Positions 1 to 11,263 of a DNA stretch of 64,000 nt are shown here, one piece after another. How positions within the stretch are numbered: position 1 is the first letter of the stretch; the number at the start of each line of letters is the position of its first letter. Source of the DNA: Ariolimax columbianus. Its lineage: Eukaryota > Mollusca > Gastropoda > Stylommatophora > Arionidae. The notes under the pieces were generated by a model, which was given only the letters and a program-made list of their open reading frames with translations, was not told the DNA's origin and made no database searches. Location of the stretch: contig JAVGWX010000005.1 in the NCBI GenBank assembly GCA_036924085.1, positions 78,404,047-78,468,046 on the forward strand, written 5' to 3'. A program made the translations under genes and the position numbers.

Positions 1-1749
1 TACCATCACCGGAATCGCCATGGTATGGACCCCAGAGGGGAGGTGAAAGTGAGATCAACCCAAGACAACTTGGCGAAGAACAGCTGAAACCAAAATCATG
101 AATCAGAGTGGGGACACCGTATGAAGGATGACTGAAGACTGTGAAGTGGAGAGGGTTTGTTGCTGCCCTTAAAGACACTATCAGGCGTGATGGTTCACTG
201 ACCGCTTAACCAGACAATGTCTAAGGAACTAAAGAAGAGATAGTCCACAAAGCTTATATGAGGAGGCATTTGTCATTCATTTTATTGCTTTTTATCAATT
301 CAGATTTCAAGTTTTTTGCATGCATCAATCCTGCTTTACCCTCTATGAATTGTTAAAGGATCAGTATTATTAGGATTTGAAGAGGGAGGATGCAATGAGA
401 AAATTCCATCTGGTTCTGCTACCTTTCAACTAATTTTACTGTGTGTGTGTTTCTTGCTTAACAATGGATTTATATTTACAATCATCTAATTCTGTGTTTG
501 TGTATTTGCTACATTTTTATAAATGTCTTTAAAATTTTTCACCTATCTATACCATCAGTGACTAGAATATTTTAATATTAGTTGATAAAAATGGCATCCT
601 CACAAACCAAACATGCATGTGTTAGTATTTATGAACCAAGTAGGTCATACGGGATGTGAACCCATTTTTTAAAATACGTGACTGAAGTCGGATCCACTGG
701 GCCTTAATGTGAAAAACATAGTACAACACACTTTGCCTTAGGAAACAAGGTGAACAACATCAAAAAATGTTTTCAGTTTTGTGAACACAAGATGATGATG
801 AAATTCTACTAATAACTTTTTTTTTTTTTGACTTCATAGCATGCATGAGCAAGCAATGTACATTTCTCTATGGTTTATTTTTCATGTAACATTTTCATGT
901 GCAGTCTAGATCTTTCTGCTACTTGTCATATTTAACCTTCAGAGTCTACTGTTAGTGTATTTATTACCCTCAGACAGCTGTTTCACAAAGAAGTTTATGA
1001 TTTTCTCCAGCATAGAAAAATACACACACCCTATTCAGGTTAATCTGTTTAAAAAATTGTTCCTAATCAAATGTGTTAAATCCAGTCATCCAACTTTTTG
1101 ATTTGCTTAGTATGAGCTACTGTTTTCAACGAAAGATTTACATTCACAAATTCAACCTAACTTCCAGTACAAGATACCTCTTGGTCTTTATATAAGCGTT
1201 CGTACTCTACATAAAGAGTTCATCATTTTATAAAATGGCTGATGCAAATGAAATAATTGTCAAGTGTAATGCTAAATTTGCATTGGTTGATATTCAAGTA
1301 AAATATAAACTGTAAGAATATTTAATTTACCAGCACTAAAATTTGATGAACAAAATGGGCTCGCAGAATTTGTGTATGAAGATATTTGTAAAATGATATT
1401 GGATTCCAACATGTGGCATATGGCCTACTTAATTTGTTCAAACAGTGCAGGTAATTACAATAGTAAAAACATAACTATGTACACAGGCACATCAGCATCT
1501 TCTTCACATGCTTGATATCAGCAGGAAATTCAGTACTGTGTCTGATCATGACAAAGCTAGTATAGGAGATCCCTGACATGAACCATTACTATTAAATCAA
1601 ATCAGATCACCACACTTAGTCCAAACGTGTATAAGTAAGTTATTGCGAAGCGATGATGTCCACAACACCAGACCGTTTTGTCTTAATAATGTGATATGCA
1701 CCGTATTTGGATTATAGTGAGGAAGAATATGCGCTGGTCATCAATCTCA
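1..1749. other. AT-rich intergenic DNA, nothing recognised
   Basis: No credible coding frame, RNA gene or full repeat was seen. A short stretch near 670-705 resembles the S1/S2 SINE core (CTGAAGTCGGATCCACTGGG) and may be a decayed SINE. The rest is low-complexity AT-rich sequence. Confidence 0.5.
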
Positions 1750-1949
1750 CTCTTATCACAAGTTACCTTGGATCAGTGGCAGGACTATAGGTCGAGACGA
1801 CTGGAGGTAACTCGGGATGCAGGCACTCTGGTCTTATCTCCCGTGAGACCAGGGGTCGCGTGAAACATTGCGGGATTCAATCACCCACCGTTTACGTTCA
1901 TCACTTTGAGAGGCGAGTGCCTTAACCTCTTGACTACCGCGACCCCCAG
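1750..1949 (-). repeat. tRNA-derived SINE, family S4 (degenerate)
   Basis: On the minus strand the element opens with a tRNA-like head: an A-box-like TAGTCAAGAGG about 15 bases in, then a degenerate B-box (GTGATTGAATCCC). A body with GACCCCTGGTCTCACGGG follows. Related heads and bodies occur at 10310-10510, 29745-30045 and 44930-45070. The head looks like a Pol III promoter relic rather than a working tRNA gene. No target-site duplication was identified. Confidence 0.5.
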
Positions 1950-2889
1950 GTTACCTTAGGTTCTCTTATACCATTTATCAGTGTATCATCACAAAAGATC
2001 TCTCGATCTAGTCTCACACTGAATGTGAGTCATATATGGTACTGTACTATCATGTGGTCTCACTGTATGACCCTCAGATCATAGCTCCCAGTATGAAGGT
2101 CTTGACATCCTGTGGCTTTCCTACCATTTCACAGCTTGCTGAGTTTGAGACAAATTCCAGTCCCTCCTCTCAGGCAATCAATACTATCTCTGCATGCACA
2201 CAGAAAGTCTTCCTTGGTTTTAGGTCCACTGGATGGGGAAGGGGTTGCATATTTGCATATGTTGTACTCCCCGCTGACTACAGGGGCTCTAAAATGTGCT
2301 AGGCTAAAATTTATGAGCTTTTTTTTTTTTTAGGAAATCGTCACATCCTACACAAGTTGTTCAACCATCACTTGTCTTCCTTCATGCATGAAGCCAAGTA
2401 AACACATGGGCTAAAACTAGAGACAAGAGCAACAAAAAGGTTCTACAAGAAGGCCAGAAGCTGAGCTTATACTGGCATCAGAGGCTATGTGTTGCACATG
2501 TCATAGGTGCAATTGGATGGAATTGAGATTTCATCCTCAATTCCACTCCCAATTTTGATAGCCTTTGCAGGGACTCCTTTACATCTCCAATCTGTGGGTT
2601 TCCCCCATAGCAAACTATAAAGCTTGCTTGTGTGATTACCTTTTGGTGCGAGCTTCCTAAAATATGTTCTTCCCATTACACTATAGGATAATTGCATTTA
2701 GAAGATTTTAATAACCCACTGCTCTCCACTTGTAATTTTCCCCCCAATTTCTAAATTTGGATTTAATTGCTGCGTGTTTGCTATTATGTCTTTGCTTGTC
2801 CATTTCATAAATATTTTAGCAATATTGTAGAAATAAAATATTTTAGCATATTTTGATTTTTTTAGTGGGCCATAGTTTGTAAGGTGTGC
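1950..2889. other. Unassigned intergenic DNA
   Basis: No supported feature. A minus-strand frame at 2485-2697 encodes about 70 residues including LYSLLWGKPTDWRCKGVPAK. It looks like part of a once-coding sequence, but I cannot assign it to a family. Confidence 0.4.
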
Positions 2890-3300
2890 TCATGCTCGGC
2901 ACCACATTCCAGTGGCGCTTAGGTCGGCTAGCTCTTCCCTGGAAGAGTGAAAAGTGAAATTAGTAGCCTGCCGATTAAAGTGAGCTCACAAGCAAACCTC
3001 ATCTCCTCAGGGTCTACACTAGGCAACTAGAACCGTGAGGCTCTAGGCTAACGAGGCAATGGCTCGTCTCGGGAACGGGCTCCTTCAGGTTAAATGCAGA
3101 TGTTGGCCCACCGCAGCTTGGAGAGGAGATGGGCGCCGCCGGGTGATTTCAAGCCTAAGAATCACACATGAGGACAAAAACAAAAATCTATTATACCAGA
3201 TCAGTCGCAGCCCGGGTCAACAAGGACCGCGCCTGCCGTCCCACACCAGGGCGGGGGTGTTAAGTGTGCAACTGGTGATACCATAAGACTCAGAAGAGAG

Positions 3301-5214
3301 GATTTCATTCTGGGCACTTGGAATGTTAGAACTCTAAGTGCAAGTGGGAAAATAAAAGAACTGACCCATGAGATGGACAGATACCACTGGAATGTGCTTG
3401 GCATATGCAAAGCACGTTGGAAAAATTTCAGAGAACACACCCTAGAAGAAGGTCACAAGTTTTATTACAGTGAAAGACCTGACAAACACCTTCATGGTGT
3501 TGGAAAGCTGGTGCACAAAGACACAGCATGTTGTGTATTGGGTTGCCAACCAGTATCAAGCCGATTGCTCAGTGTACGACTAAATTCAAAGCCCTTCAAT
3601 GTCACTGTGATACAATGCTATGCACCTACCTCAGATTACGAGGACAGTGAGGTTGAGAGCTTCTGCAAGGAATTGCAGGCTTTGGTGAACTAGGTACCGA
3701 AGAAGGATATACTGGTGGTACAGGGCGATTGGAATGCCAAAATTGGCGAAGACATGGTACATGACTGGAAAGGCACATGTAGAGCAAATGGAAATGTGAC
3801 CACGAACGATAGAGGACTGAGACTCTTGGAATTTGCGTATTATAATAAGCTAATAGTAGCGAATACGCTGGGACCACATAAAATGTCGAGACGGTGGAGG
3901 TGGCATAGCCCAAATAGAACGCTTCATAGTCAAATAGACTATATTTTGGTCCAAAGGAGATTCAGATCTAGCGTCAATAGCGCCCGGACAAGAAGTTTTC
4001 CAGGGGCTGATATAGGGAGCGACCACGACTTAGTGCTGATGACCATGCATCTCAGACTAAAGAAAGTTCTGAAAAGAGAGATATCTAGACTGAGATTTGA
4101 CTTGGAGAAGTTGAAGTACCCGGATATAGTGGAGACCGTTGGAGCGGTGATAGGGGGAAGATTCGCACCTCTCTTGGTTCTTAACGAGGAGGCAGATGTT
4201 GAGACGATGACTGAAGCCTTGAATTCGGCATTAATCTCCATGGCATCTGAGGTTCTAGGTAGGTGCAGGATTAAGAAGAAAGCATGGATCCCGAGTGAAA
4301 TACTGGATTTATGTGATAAGAGACGACAAATGAAGAGAGCGAAGAAAACACTAGATGGGATTCAGCAATATAGAGAGATAAATGGAAACATAAAGGCCAA
4401 GATGGAATGGATAACGACTTAGTGTGCAGATATCGAACAAAATCTAGGAAGAAATGATGCCAAGGGGGCATATAAATTAGTCAAGGACTTAGTAAGGCCT
4501 TTACAAAGTCGAAATACAACGATTCAGGACAAGAGTGGGAAATGTCTCACAGAAGCTCAAGACATTCGTGAGCGCTGGACAGAGTACTGTTCGGAGCTAT
4601 ATAAGCATTAAGATCGAGGTGACCCAAGAAATGCAATGTCTCCTGAAGTGAGTCTGATAGAGGAACATCAAACGATAACAAGGGAAGAAGTATATGAAGC
4701 CGTGAAAATGCTGAAGAGAGGGAAGGCTGTAGGTGTGGATAATATTCCAGCAGAGCTCCTACAAGTGGGAGGTGAGGCAACAATTGATACCCTGACATAC
4801 ATCTGCAATAGAATTTGGCAGACAGGAGAGTGGCCCTCCAGCTGGACAAAATCAGTAATTATACCACTGCCTAAATCAGGAAACCTAAATATGTATCAGA
4901 ACTATCGAACAATCAGTCTGATAAGTCATCCAAGTATAGTTCTCTTGAGAATAATACTTAACAGACTGAAACCACAGGCAAAGAATATCATTGCCGAAGA
5001 ACAAGCGGGCTTTCAAGCGGGAAGGAGTACCATCAAGCAGATATTTAATCTTTGGCTACTGAATGAGAAGTACTCAGAGTACCAACAACAACTCTACCAC
5101 GCCTTCATTGACTTTAGAAAGGCGTTTGACAGAGTGTGGCTTGCGGCGCTATGGTCAACAATGAAGCATTATAAGTTCAACAGTGATATTGTGAGGGTAA
5201 TTGCAAACCAGTAG
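3301..5214 (+). pseudogene. LINE-A ORF, endonuclease to mid reverse transcriptase, broken
   Basis: One reading frame is kept across 3301-5214 apart from stops at 3691, 4420 and 4609. The largest open pieces are 3373-3693, 3715-4422 and 4636-5214. The order is AP endonuclease, connector, then reverse-transcriptase blocks through the YxFIDF-KAFD motif. The frame breaks where the sequence preceding GDWFRTTVGVR has been deleted. It is the ancestral open frame of a once mobile LINE and not a host gene. Confidence 0.8.
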
Positions 5215-5216
5215 AG

Positions 5217-6182
5217 GGAACGCTAGGCGATTGGTTCCGTACGACAGTGGGTGTGAGATAGGGATGTATACTCTCTCCAACACTCTTCAATATATTCTTG
5301 GAGAGAATAATGGAGACGACCTTAAAAGGACATGTTGGCATGGTTAAAATAGGTGACAGGCTTATCACAAACTTCAGATTTGCTGATGATATTGATGTAT
5401 TGGCAGGCACAGAAAGGGAACTCCAGGAGTTGATTGGTATATTGGATAGAACGGCCCTGAGTTTTGGTAGGGAAATAAATGCAGATAAAACAAAGCTCAT
5501 GACCAATAACGTAGCAGGGTTTTAATCTGTAATAGAGGCAAATGGGCAGGAACTTGAGGTGGTAAAACGTTTCAAATATCTGGGATCATTGATCAGTAAA
5601 GAGGGATTGAAGCCAGAGGTAATTGCAAGAATAGCACAAACAACAGCGGCGCTGACTCGGCTGAAACCTATATGGCAAGACAAGCGACTCGCCCTCGGCA
5701 TAAAAGTTAGACTAATGCGCTCTTTAGTGCTATCAATATTTCTGTATGCCTGCGAGACCTGGACCATTACAGCAGATATCCAGGGCAGAATACATGCAAT
5801 GGAAATTGGGTGCTATAGAAAACTCCTAAATGTTACAAATAAAGATTGTGTCACGAACGTAGAAATCCGTCAGAGAGTTGATGACGCTATTGGTCCTTTT
5901 GAAGATCTGTTCACAGCTATCAAAAGACGAAAGATGGCCTGGTGCGGGCACGCCGCGAGGTCCAACGGAATTACCAACTCGATACTCTTTGATAACTTAC
6001 TGGGACAGAGAGGGCGAGGACGTCCAAGGAAGAGATGGGTGGACAACATCACTGAGTGGTCAGGCCTTCATCCCGGTGAGATACGTCAGGCGGCGACAGA
6101 CAGAGAGGGATGGCGTGGGATTTTGGGAGTGTCTTCATGTGTGCCCCAACGACCTGATGGGTTATGGGATGAACTGAACTGA
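5217..6182 (+). pseudogene. LINE-A ORF, reverse-transcriptase palm to C-terminus, broken
   Basis: This is the second frame of LINE-A. GDWFRTTVGVR is followed by a stop at 5256, then LSPTLFNIFLERIM, the FADDID catalytic motif, a stop at 5523, and an open stretch 5526-6182 with YLGSLIS, YACETWTI and GHAARS. These are the usual 3' RT/maturase-like motifs of RTE-type elements. It ends in DELN just before the TGAAC tail. Confidence 0.8.
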
Positions 6183-6189
6183 ACTGATT

Positions 6190-6960
6190 AGTATCTTTGC
6201 AATGTGATTCCAGACCCCAATTTATAATATTATGGTTATGGTATATCATGGTTAGAACTGATATCTGTTCAGAAAATAAATTGGTCGTACGAGCAGGGGT
6301 TTCGGTTACTGATTAGTCGGGTCACGAATAAAATATACACCATTAAAAGTGAAAGCTCTCTTATATTCTTATGTGATATGTTTGAAATCAAGACACAAAA
6401 TTCTGAATTTGATTTTAGGCCATTACATGAAACCAAAAACAAATTAAAATATGCAGAAAACAAAAGAAGGACACCCGCTTGAAGTCACAATTTTTCTTTC
6501 TGAAACAATTAGTAAAAAAATGTGATAAGTGAAAAATTTGTGTAACACGTGAGGAATTTGTGTAATACAGCTAGCATACAATAGAATGAATACAGGTGAG
6601 ATTGAATAGCTATTCACATATAGCACAGAGTGCTACAGAAGAACACCACTAAACTTGTTGTTTATGCTCACCTAACGAAAACACCCTATGTGCATCACCC
6701 AACTTTAGTAAGCAATGTCCTGCTCAAACCTGCTCAAAGTCCAGACATTGACTTGAGATATATTTACAAGTCCAAATTATTGCGCAAATGTCTAGTGAGT
6801 TTTCCTCTTAACCCCAATGTTACACAGTCTATGCATATTTATTTATTGTAACATCTTATATAACCTAGAATAATAAAAAATACAGACAATAAAAACAATA
6901 CGAAATGTTGACTAGTCATTTTAAACATAAAATATATTTGGTACTAAAAATAACACTATA
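6190..6960. other. AT-rich intergenic DNA, nothing recognised
   Basis: No coding frame or repeat family was recognised. The sequence is AT-rich with only short open frames. Confidence 0.5.
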
Positions 6961-6964
6961 TATA

Positions 6965-7758
6965 ACCATATCCCTCCTTAGTGTCCCTGGCAAAGCCTAC
7001 TTGAGCAAACACTAAGACATCTGGTTGAGGTACAGATTGCAAAGCCCACTGCGGTTTCAGAGTAAACATAAAAAAATTCAAAACTTTATCTTCACACTTA
7101 AGGCAACTGAGTGAAAAAGCTCTTGAGTATGATGATGAAATGCACCTGTTTCCTGAACCTGGAAAAGACATTCTATAAGATTCCCTGGAGCAGGTTCTGT
7201 GATCACCTGGAAAGGAAGTACATCCCGGCACACTTGATCTGCATTATACAGAGTTTTTATAAGACTTGCAGAAACTATTTTAGGACAGGAAACCAAATGT
7301 CAGAGGAGTTCAAGACCACCAGTGACATAAGACAGGATGACATTATATCACCATACTATGCATGAATGATGTCATGAAAACCTGTAAAAAGAGGATCAAA
7401 AATTACTTGGCTGGGTACTGGAAGATGAGACCAGTCTATAAATCGAAGTTGGCATTTGCTGATGATGTGGCCCTGATTACTAAATGAAAGACACCTCCAG
7501 ACCAACCATAAAATCCGGAAAGAGAAACTGAGGAACAGAGGGGTAACCACTGGCAGTTCAAAAACATAAACCATGTTCGGTCTCCAGAGCAGAGAAGAGA
7601 CTTCACATTTTTATGGGTAAACAGTCTCTGGTCTGGAACAGGTTAAGCAGTTCAAATACCTTAGAACTGTAATAAACCAGAAGGGTGGTATTAAAAAAGA
7701 GTTGGCTACAACTAGTAAACTTTTTCATGACATAAATAAAGGATTCCTTAGCAAATGG
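6965..7758 (+). mobile_element. LINE-B copy 1, 5' piece (reverse transcriptase), split by LINE-F
   Basis: Reading the plus strand with frameshifts gives ISLLSVPGKAY, LRQLSEKALEYDDEMHLF, CMNDVMKTC and LAFADDVALITK. These are reverse-transcriptase blocks of the same LINE family as the copies at 20620-23400 and 38480-40640. The piece stops at GFLSK near 7757, and the family sequence resumes at AEISKKTKIAVY near 9001. An antisense LINE-F therefore interrupted it. Many stops and frameshifts are present. Confidence 0.75.
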
Positions 7759-9000
7759 CATAGGGTATGGATACTGATGGCCCCTGTAGCTTGCTGGTTG
7801 TACACTCTCCTGTTCCGTCCTCTCATGCGTCATACTCTGCTCAAACCTTGTTTAGTGTCAAAACTTTGCAGCCTGTGAATTGCTGCTTCTTTTATTGCAG
7901 TGTCCTCATCTAACAGGCGGTCATTAATTGATTTCAAAATGTCATTTCTATCTGTCACTAATGCGCCCATGATGGGAGCTTGTGAATTCAAGATGTCAGC
8001 TCTTTCATTGGCCTGGGCCCCAGTATAAGCAGGATAGCAGATCCATGTCAACCACTGGAGGTTTGAGGCTATAACACCTGCTATCCACTCGTACCTAAGC
8101 CATCCCTTCTGAAGTATGGCCTGTGCGTCTGTCACTATGACTACCCTTGTTATAGAAGTCTCAGATATCCATTTCAGTGCTGAGGTCACTGCTTCTGTCT
8201 CCATTCTCAAACTGGAGGTTATTGACATGTATGCCCTACTGCGCTCAGCAACGACTTGTCCTCTCACTCTAGCTGAGAAGTCTCAGTCTGATGTCCCACT
8301 GCGCAGCTTTGCTCTCCCGTTGCTCGATTCTCTGTATTCCTTGGTGAAGGTTATGTCTCTCTGGTACTCTATCATTCTATCACCAGTGTAGACCCATTCT
8401 TCCCTCGTGGCCATCGTCTCAACTGGGGTGACGTGTCCGATTGCTGTCTCTGCCATCCATGACACCCCTCTCTTGATCCCTTGATGTCTGAGATACTACT
8501 CTATAGAGGGTGCTGCATGTCTGTGGTGACACGCATATAGGCTTTGACTTGTGCCAGTTTACGTCTGGATGTCACAGATAACAATCCCAACATGTACCGC
8601 ATCATCACAATCGGGGTATCTCTAGTGCAGCCCAGAACCAGTCGCATACCTCTTCATTCTGGATGCGTTCCAACCTTTCACACTGTGTTCTTGATAGTGT
8701 GAGGATGCCCAGTCTGTAATCGATGACAGACAACACGACCTGACTAAACAGGATGAGTTGTTCCTAGTTGGCAGCAGACATGGTCTTGAGTGCTCCTTAC
8801 CCTCGCTTATATCTTTGTACCCAATGGTCAACATGGCAATTATAGGAGAGACTGCGATCAAATGTAACTCTGAGACATTTCAACTTGTCACACCTGTCAA
8901 TGGTGCGACCATCAAATGTAACTCTGAGACATTTCAACTTGTCACACCTGTCAATGGTGCGACCATCAAATGTGATGCCCAGGAGTTTAGCCTTTACTAT
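7759..9000 (-). mobile_element. LINE-F fragment with RNase H domain, inserted antisense in LINE-B
   Basis: The minus strand encodes the end of a reverse transcriptase (KAKLLGITFDGRTIDRCDKL, then SLSYNCHVDHWVQRYKR). After broken connector sequence comes an open RNase H-like stretch at 8267-7830, with acidic positions in METEAV, VIVTDAQA and NERADIL. It sits precisely inside LINE-B copy 1. The pentanucleotide ATGGC occurs on both sides (near 7765 and 9000) and could be the target-site duplication. The RT part carries an internal 54-bp tandem duplication at 8857-8962. Confidence 0.7.
8857..8974. repeat. 54-bp tandem duplication inside LINE-F reverse transcriptase
   Basis: Two near-identical 54-bp units plus the start of a third. 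The unit contains GAGACATTTCAACTTGTCAC. Because 54 is a multiple of 3, the minus strand keeps frame and repeats an 18-residue block (starting VTFDGRTIDRCD). Confidence 0.9.
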
Positions 9001-9480
9001 GGCTGAAATAAGTAAGAAAACAAAGATAGCTGTATACAACTCCACCTACATACCAGTTTTGACTGATGGATGTAAGCCATGGGCAATGATAACAACTCAG
9101 AAAAGTCAGCTCCAAGCGTTAAAAATCAAATATCTAAGGAAGGTAGTCCAAAGTAACAAGAAGAGACAAGGTCCACAATCAGATAATACATCAAGATCAT
9201 GAAGCTCAACCCTTACAGAATGAAAGAAAATCAGCTACCAGGACAGTCAGCAAAGAATCATGGATTCAGACACATAGGATGATCCAAAGTCCGCTGAGAT
9301 AACATTCGTGGACTAGACTGGAACCAGCCTAAGAGGAAAACAGCAGATAGAATTGTCTGGCACTCTCTCTGGCAAGTCTCTACACTCTCAGGGTAAAAGA
9401 GGAGCGACTAAGTATGGTAGCAGACCTCAAGGAAGAAGAGCAACTAAAAATATACTCAAAACCTAGTTCTATCAATTAAT
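9001..9480 (+). mobile_element. LINE-B copy 1, 3' piece
   Basis: This continues LINE-B after the LINE-F insertion: AEISKKTKIAVYNSTYIPVL, then KYLRKVVQSNKK, then degenerate C-terminal sequence. It ends in the family's 3' end GGAGCGACTAAGTATGG near 9400-9418. The same terminal AGTGACTAAGTAA motif ends the copies at 23395 and 40635, and it carries an AAGT repeat at 43771-43795. Confidence 0.75.
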
Positions 9481-10310
9481 TTCACTGTAAGTATATTTAG
9501 TGACTTCACTTATTGCTGTTAGTTTCCCTTGGAGAATATCATTGAAACTGTCAAACTCCACTGATTCCTATTTTGGGGTGCATCATGATCTCTCTCTGCT
9601 CAGTAGGTTTCTCATGTTCTGGTTTATTCTTCTACTGTTCTTCAGCTTTCTCACTCTTTTCTTCTCTTGTTGTTAACCGATCAAGTATGTTTTTGGTTAT
9701 TTTGCTTGCTGTTGAAATTTTCCCTATCCAATAACGATCTCTGAACTTTCTCTCTTTAAACTCTAATTGTATTCGTTTTTGCTTTGTTCTCTTCCTTCTG
9801 GCCCATCTGATCAGAAGTTTGTGATGGAAATATCTGTTGGTGAAGGTCTGCAGTTTGGTTGTATTACTCTGAGATACTAAGGTAAACATAATCAAATGAT
9901 CTTACACATGAGAGACCTAAGGAAAGCTGACAACTACTGAACCTGGGTTTGTAAGTAAAGACACTTTTTGAAAGTTCGCGTTCACTTGTGTTGTTAGACG
10001 TGATGGGAAAGTGTGACCTCCTTTGTTGCATTAGTTTTTGGCAGGTGAAAATCTGCTGATGACTTGCCAGGTCAATCCCAGTATCTATTACCAAATGTTA
10101 GGTTGGTTGCCCCTGGAATACCTTTCTGGGACTGATGGTGGTGGAAGCATAAATTAGAGCAAGGTAGACCTGCAGCTTGTCATGCGTCATCTATGCCGCT
10201 TCGCTAACCACATAACCAAGACCTGATGGTATAGCCACACAGTTCCCTTTTTGTGGTATATTCTCTGTGTGGCGAGAATCCCTAGAATAATTTGACTTGA
10301 TTTTTAATTT
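9481..10310. other. Unassigned DNA with a possible R5 relic
   Basis: No coding feature is supported. About 10150-10215 resembles, on the minus strand, the head of repeat family R5 (compare 35791-36040 and 41415-41606), with AGTAGACCYGCAG and CATCTATGCYGCT in common. Otherwise nothing is recognised. Confidence 0.4.
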
Positions 10311-10512
10311 GCATTTTGCCAGAGCAGCGGCTGTTAAGCCTACACTTTTTTTAATTTCCAACTGCCAGGGGATTTTTTACATGCGCGTCACTACACATGG
10401 GTATCCAATCTCACTACTTAGAGATCATGGGAAATTTTTACCAGTCTCCACTGTGATTTGAACCCGTGACCTCCAGCACCGAACACCTTACCTCGAGACC
10501 ACTGGATCCCTG
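10310..10512 (-). repeat. tRNA-derived SINE, family S4
   Basis: The minus strand begins GTCAGGGATCCAGTGG and has a B-box-like GGGTTCAAATC about 45 bases in, after an A-box-like CCAGTGGTCTCGAGG. The body ends with CCCCTGGCAGTTGGAAATTA, also present in the copy at 29745-30045. A Pol III-type head plus a shared body supports a SINE. Confidence 0.6.
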
Positions 10513-10677
10513 ACAACAGTTATGGAGGAAAAGCTAAGACATAGGAAATCTCATGATAAATTTAAATGGTGGCTCGCTACCATCACCAAAGTATATTGCT
10601 GCACCTTCTGTCTTTGAAATTGGTGTATAATGATTTGTCTAACATAAGATCTGACATATGTCATTCCAACTGATGCT

Positions 10678-10840
10678 TTTTTTTTCTTTGTTGTTCATTC
10701 TCGATCTCCCACTCCCAAGTCCTGAACAGGACTTTGCAAGAAGCAGGATGTAATACGGATAACGGAATGCATAGTGTCGCTAGTTTACAGCTTGACTACG
10801 ATATTTGCACCTTTCGGTCCAACACATCCACCTTCGGCAG
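10678..10840 (-). repeat. SINE family S1, short form, with target-site duplication
   Basis: A 163-bp insertion on the minus strand beginning CTGCCGAAGG and containing the S1 body (GGACCGAAAGGTGCAAAT, then CAGTCAAGCTGTAAAC). It is flanked by a perfect 12-bp direct repeat, CCAACTGATGCT, at 10666-10677 and 10841-10852. The tail is degenerate (AAAGAAAAAA type). It starts at the same point as the copy at 59732-59891, so the short form is a real subfamily and not a random truncation. Confidence 0.9.
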
Positions 10841-11263
10841 CCAACTGATGCTATTAGATCACAATATGCTCCCTATACATCTAAATCTAATACCAAGAAA
10901 AAAAGTCATGTGGTACAATAGTTGATCTATTCCGCATTTAACAAACAATAAACAATCCTAATTTACTGCACTGGCCCCCCAAAAAAGTGCAATGTATTTT
11001 CCCAAAAAATTGTCCTGAAAACTGTACTCGTATTATATGCGCAGTCAAACATTGTTCAATTTAGCAAATGTCAGATTCCTGGAACTGTATCCAACAAGCA
11101 GACGGAAACAACAGCTTGCCTTTATTAATAAACCAAACATAGTTATTGGCCCAGTGCAGCAATTCATAGCGAATCCACTTTAACATGTTTAAAAAAAAAT
11201 GTGATTTTAATAACAAGGATAGATGCATGGAACTGTTGGAAGACCCCCAACTCTGTTTCCATA

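Larger units (their letters stand above)
2890..6189 (+). mobile_element. LINE-A: near full-length, inactive RTE-type non-LTR retrotransposon
   Basis: A GC-richer 5' UTR (about 2890-3300) precedes a single endonuclease plus reverse-transcriptase ORF. The frame opens at 3301 with the AP-endonuclease start (ILGTWNVRTL). It continues through GDWNAKIGE near 3724 and DYILVQRR plus the GSDHDL catalytic motif near 4017-4032. The reverse transcriptase follows: NYRTISLIS near 4900, AGFQAGRST near 5010, FIDFRKAFDRVW near 5107, then FADDID near 5381 in a shifted frame, and GHAARSNGI near 5950. In-frame stops lie at 3691, 4420, 4609, 5212, 5256 and 5523, with a frameshift or deletion near 5215. The coding end is at 6182. 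The 3' end is a short TGAAC repeat shared with the copy at 61929-62534, as is usual for RTE elements. It cannot encode an intact protein. Confidence 0.85.

Noticed and set aside
2485..2697. 70-residue minus-strand ORF
   Set aside because: Looks protein-like in part, but no family was recognised and no splice or start context supports a gene. Left as unassigned.
3715..4422. Host endonuclease gene (craniofacial development protein 2-like name often given by automatic annotation)
   Set aside because: It is colinear with the RT downstream in the same frame and has in-frame stops. It is the endonuclease of LINE-A.
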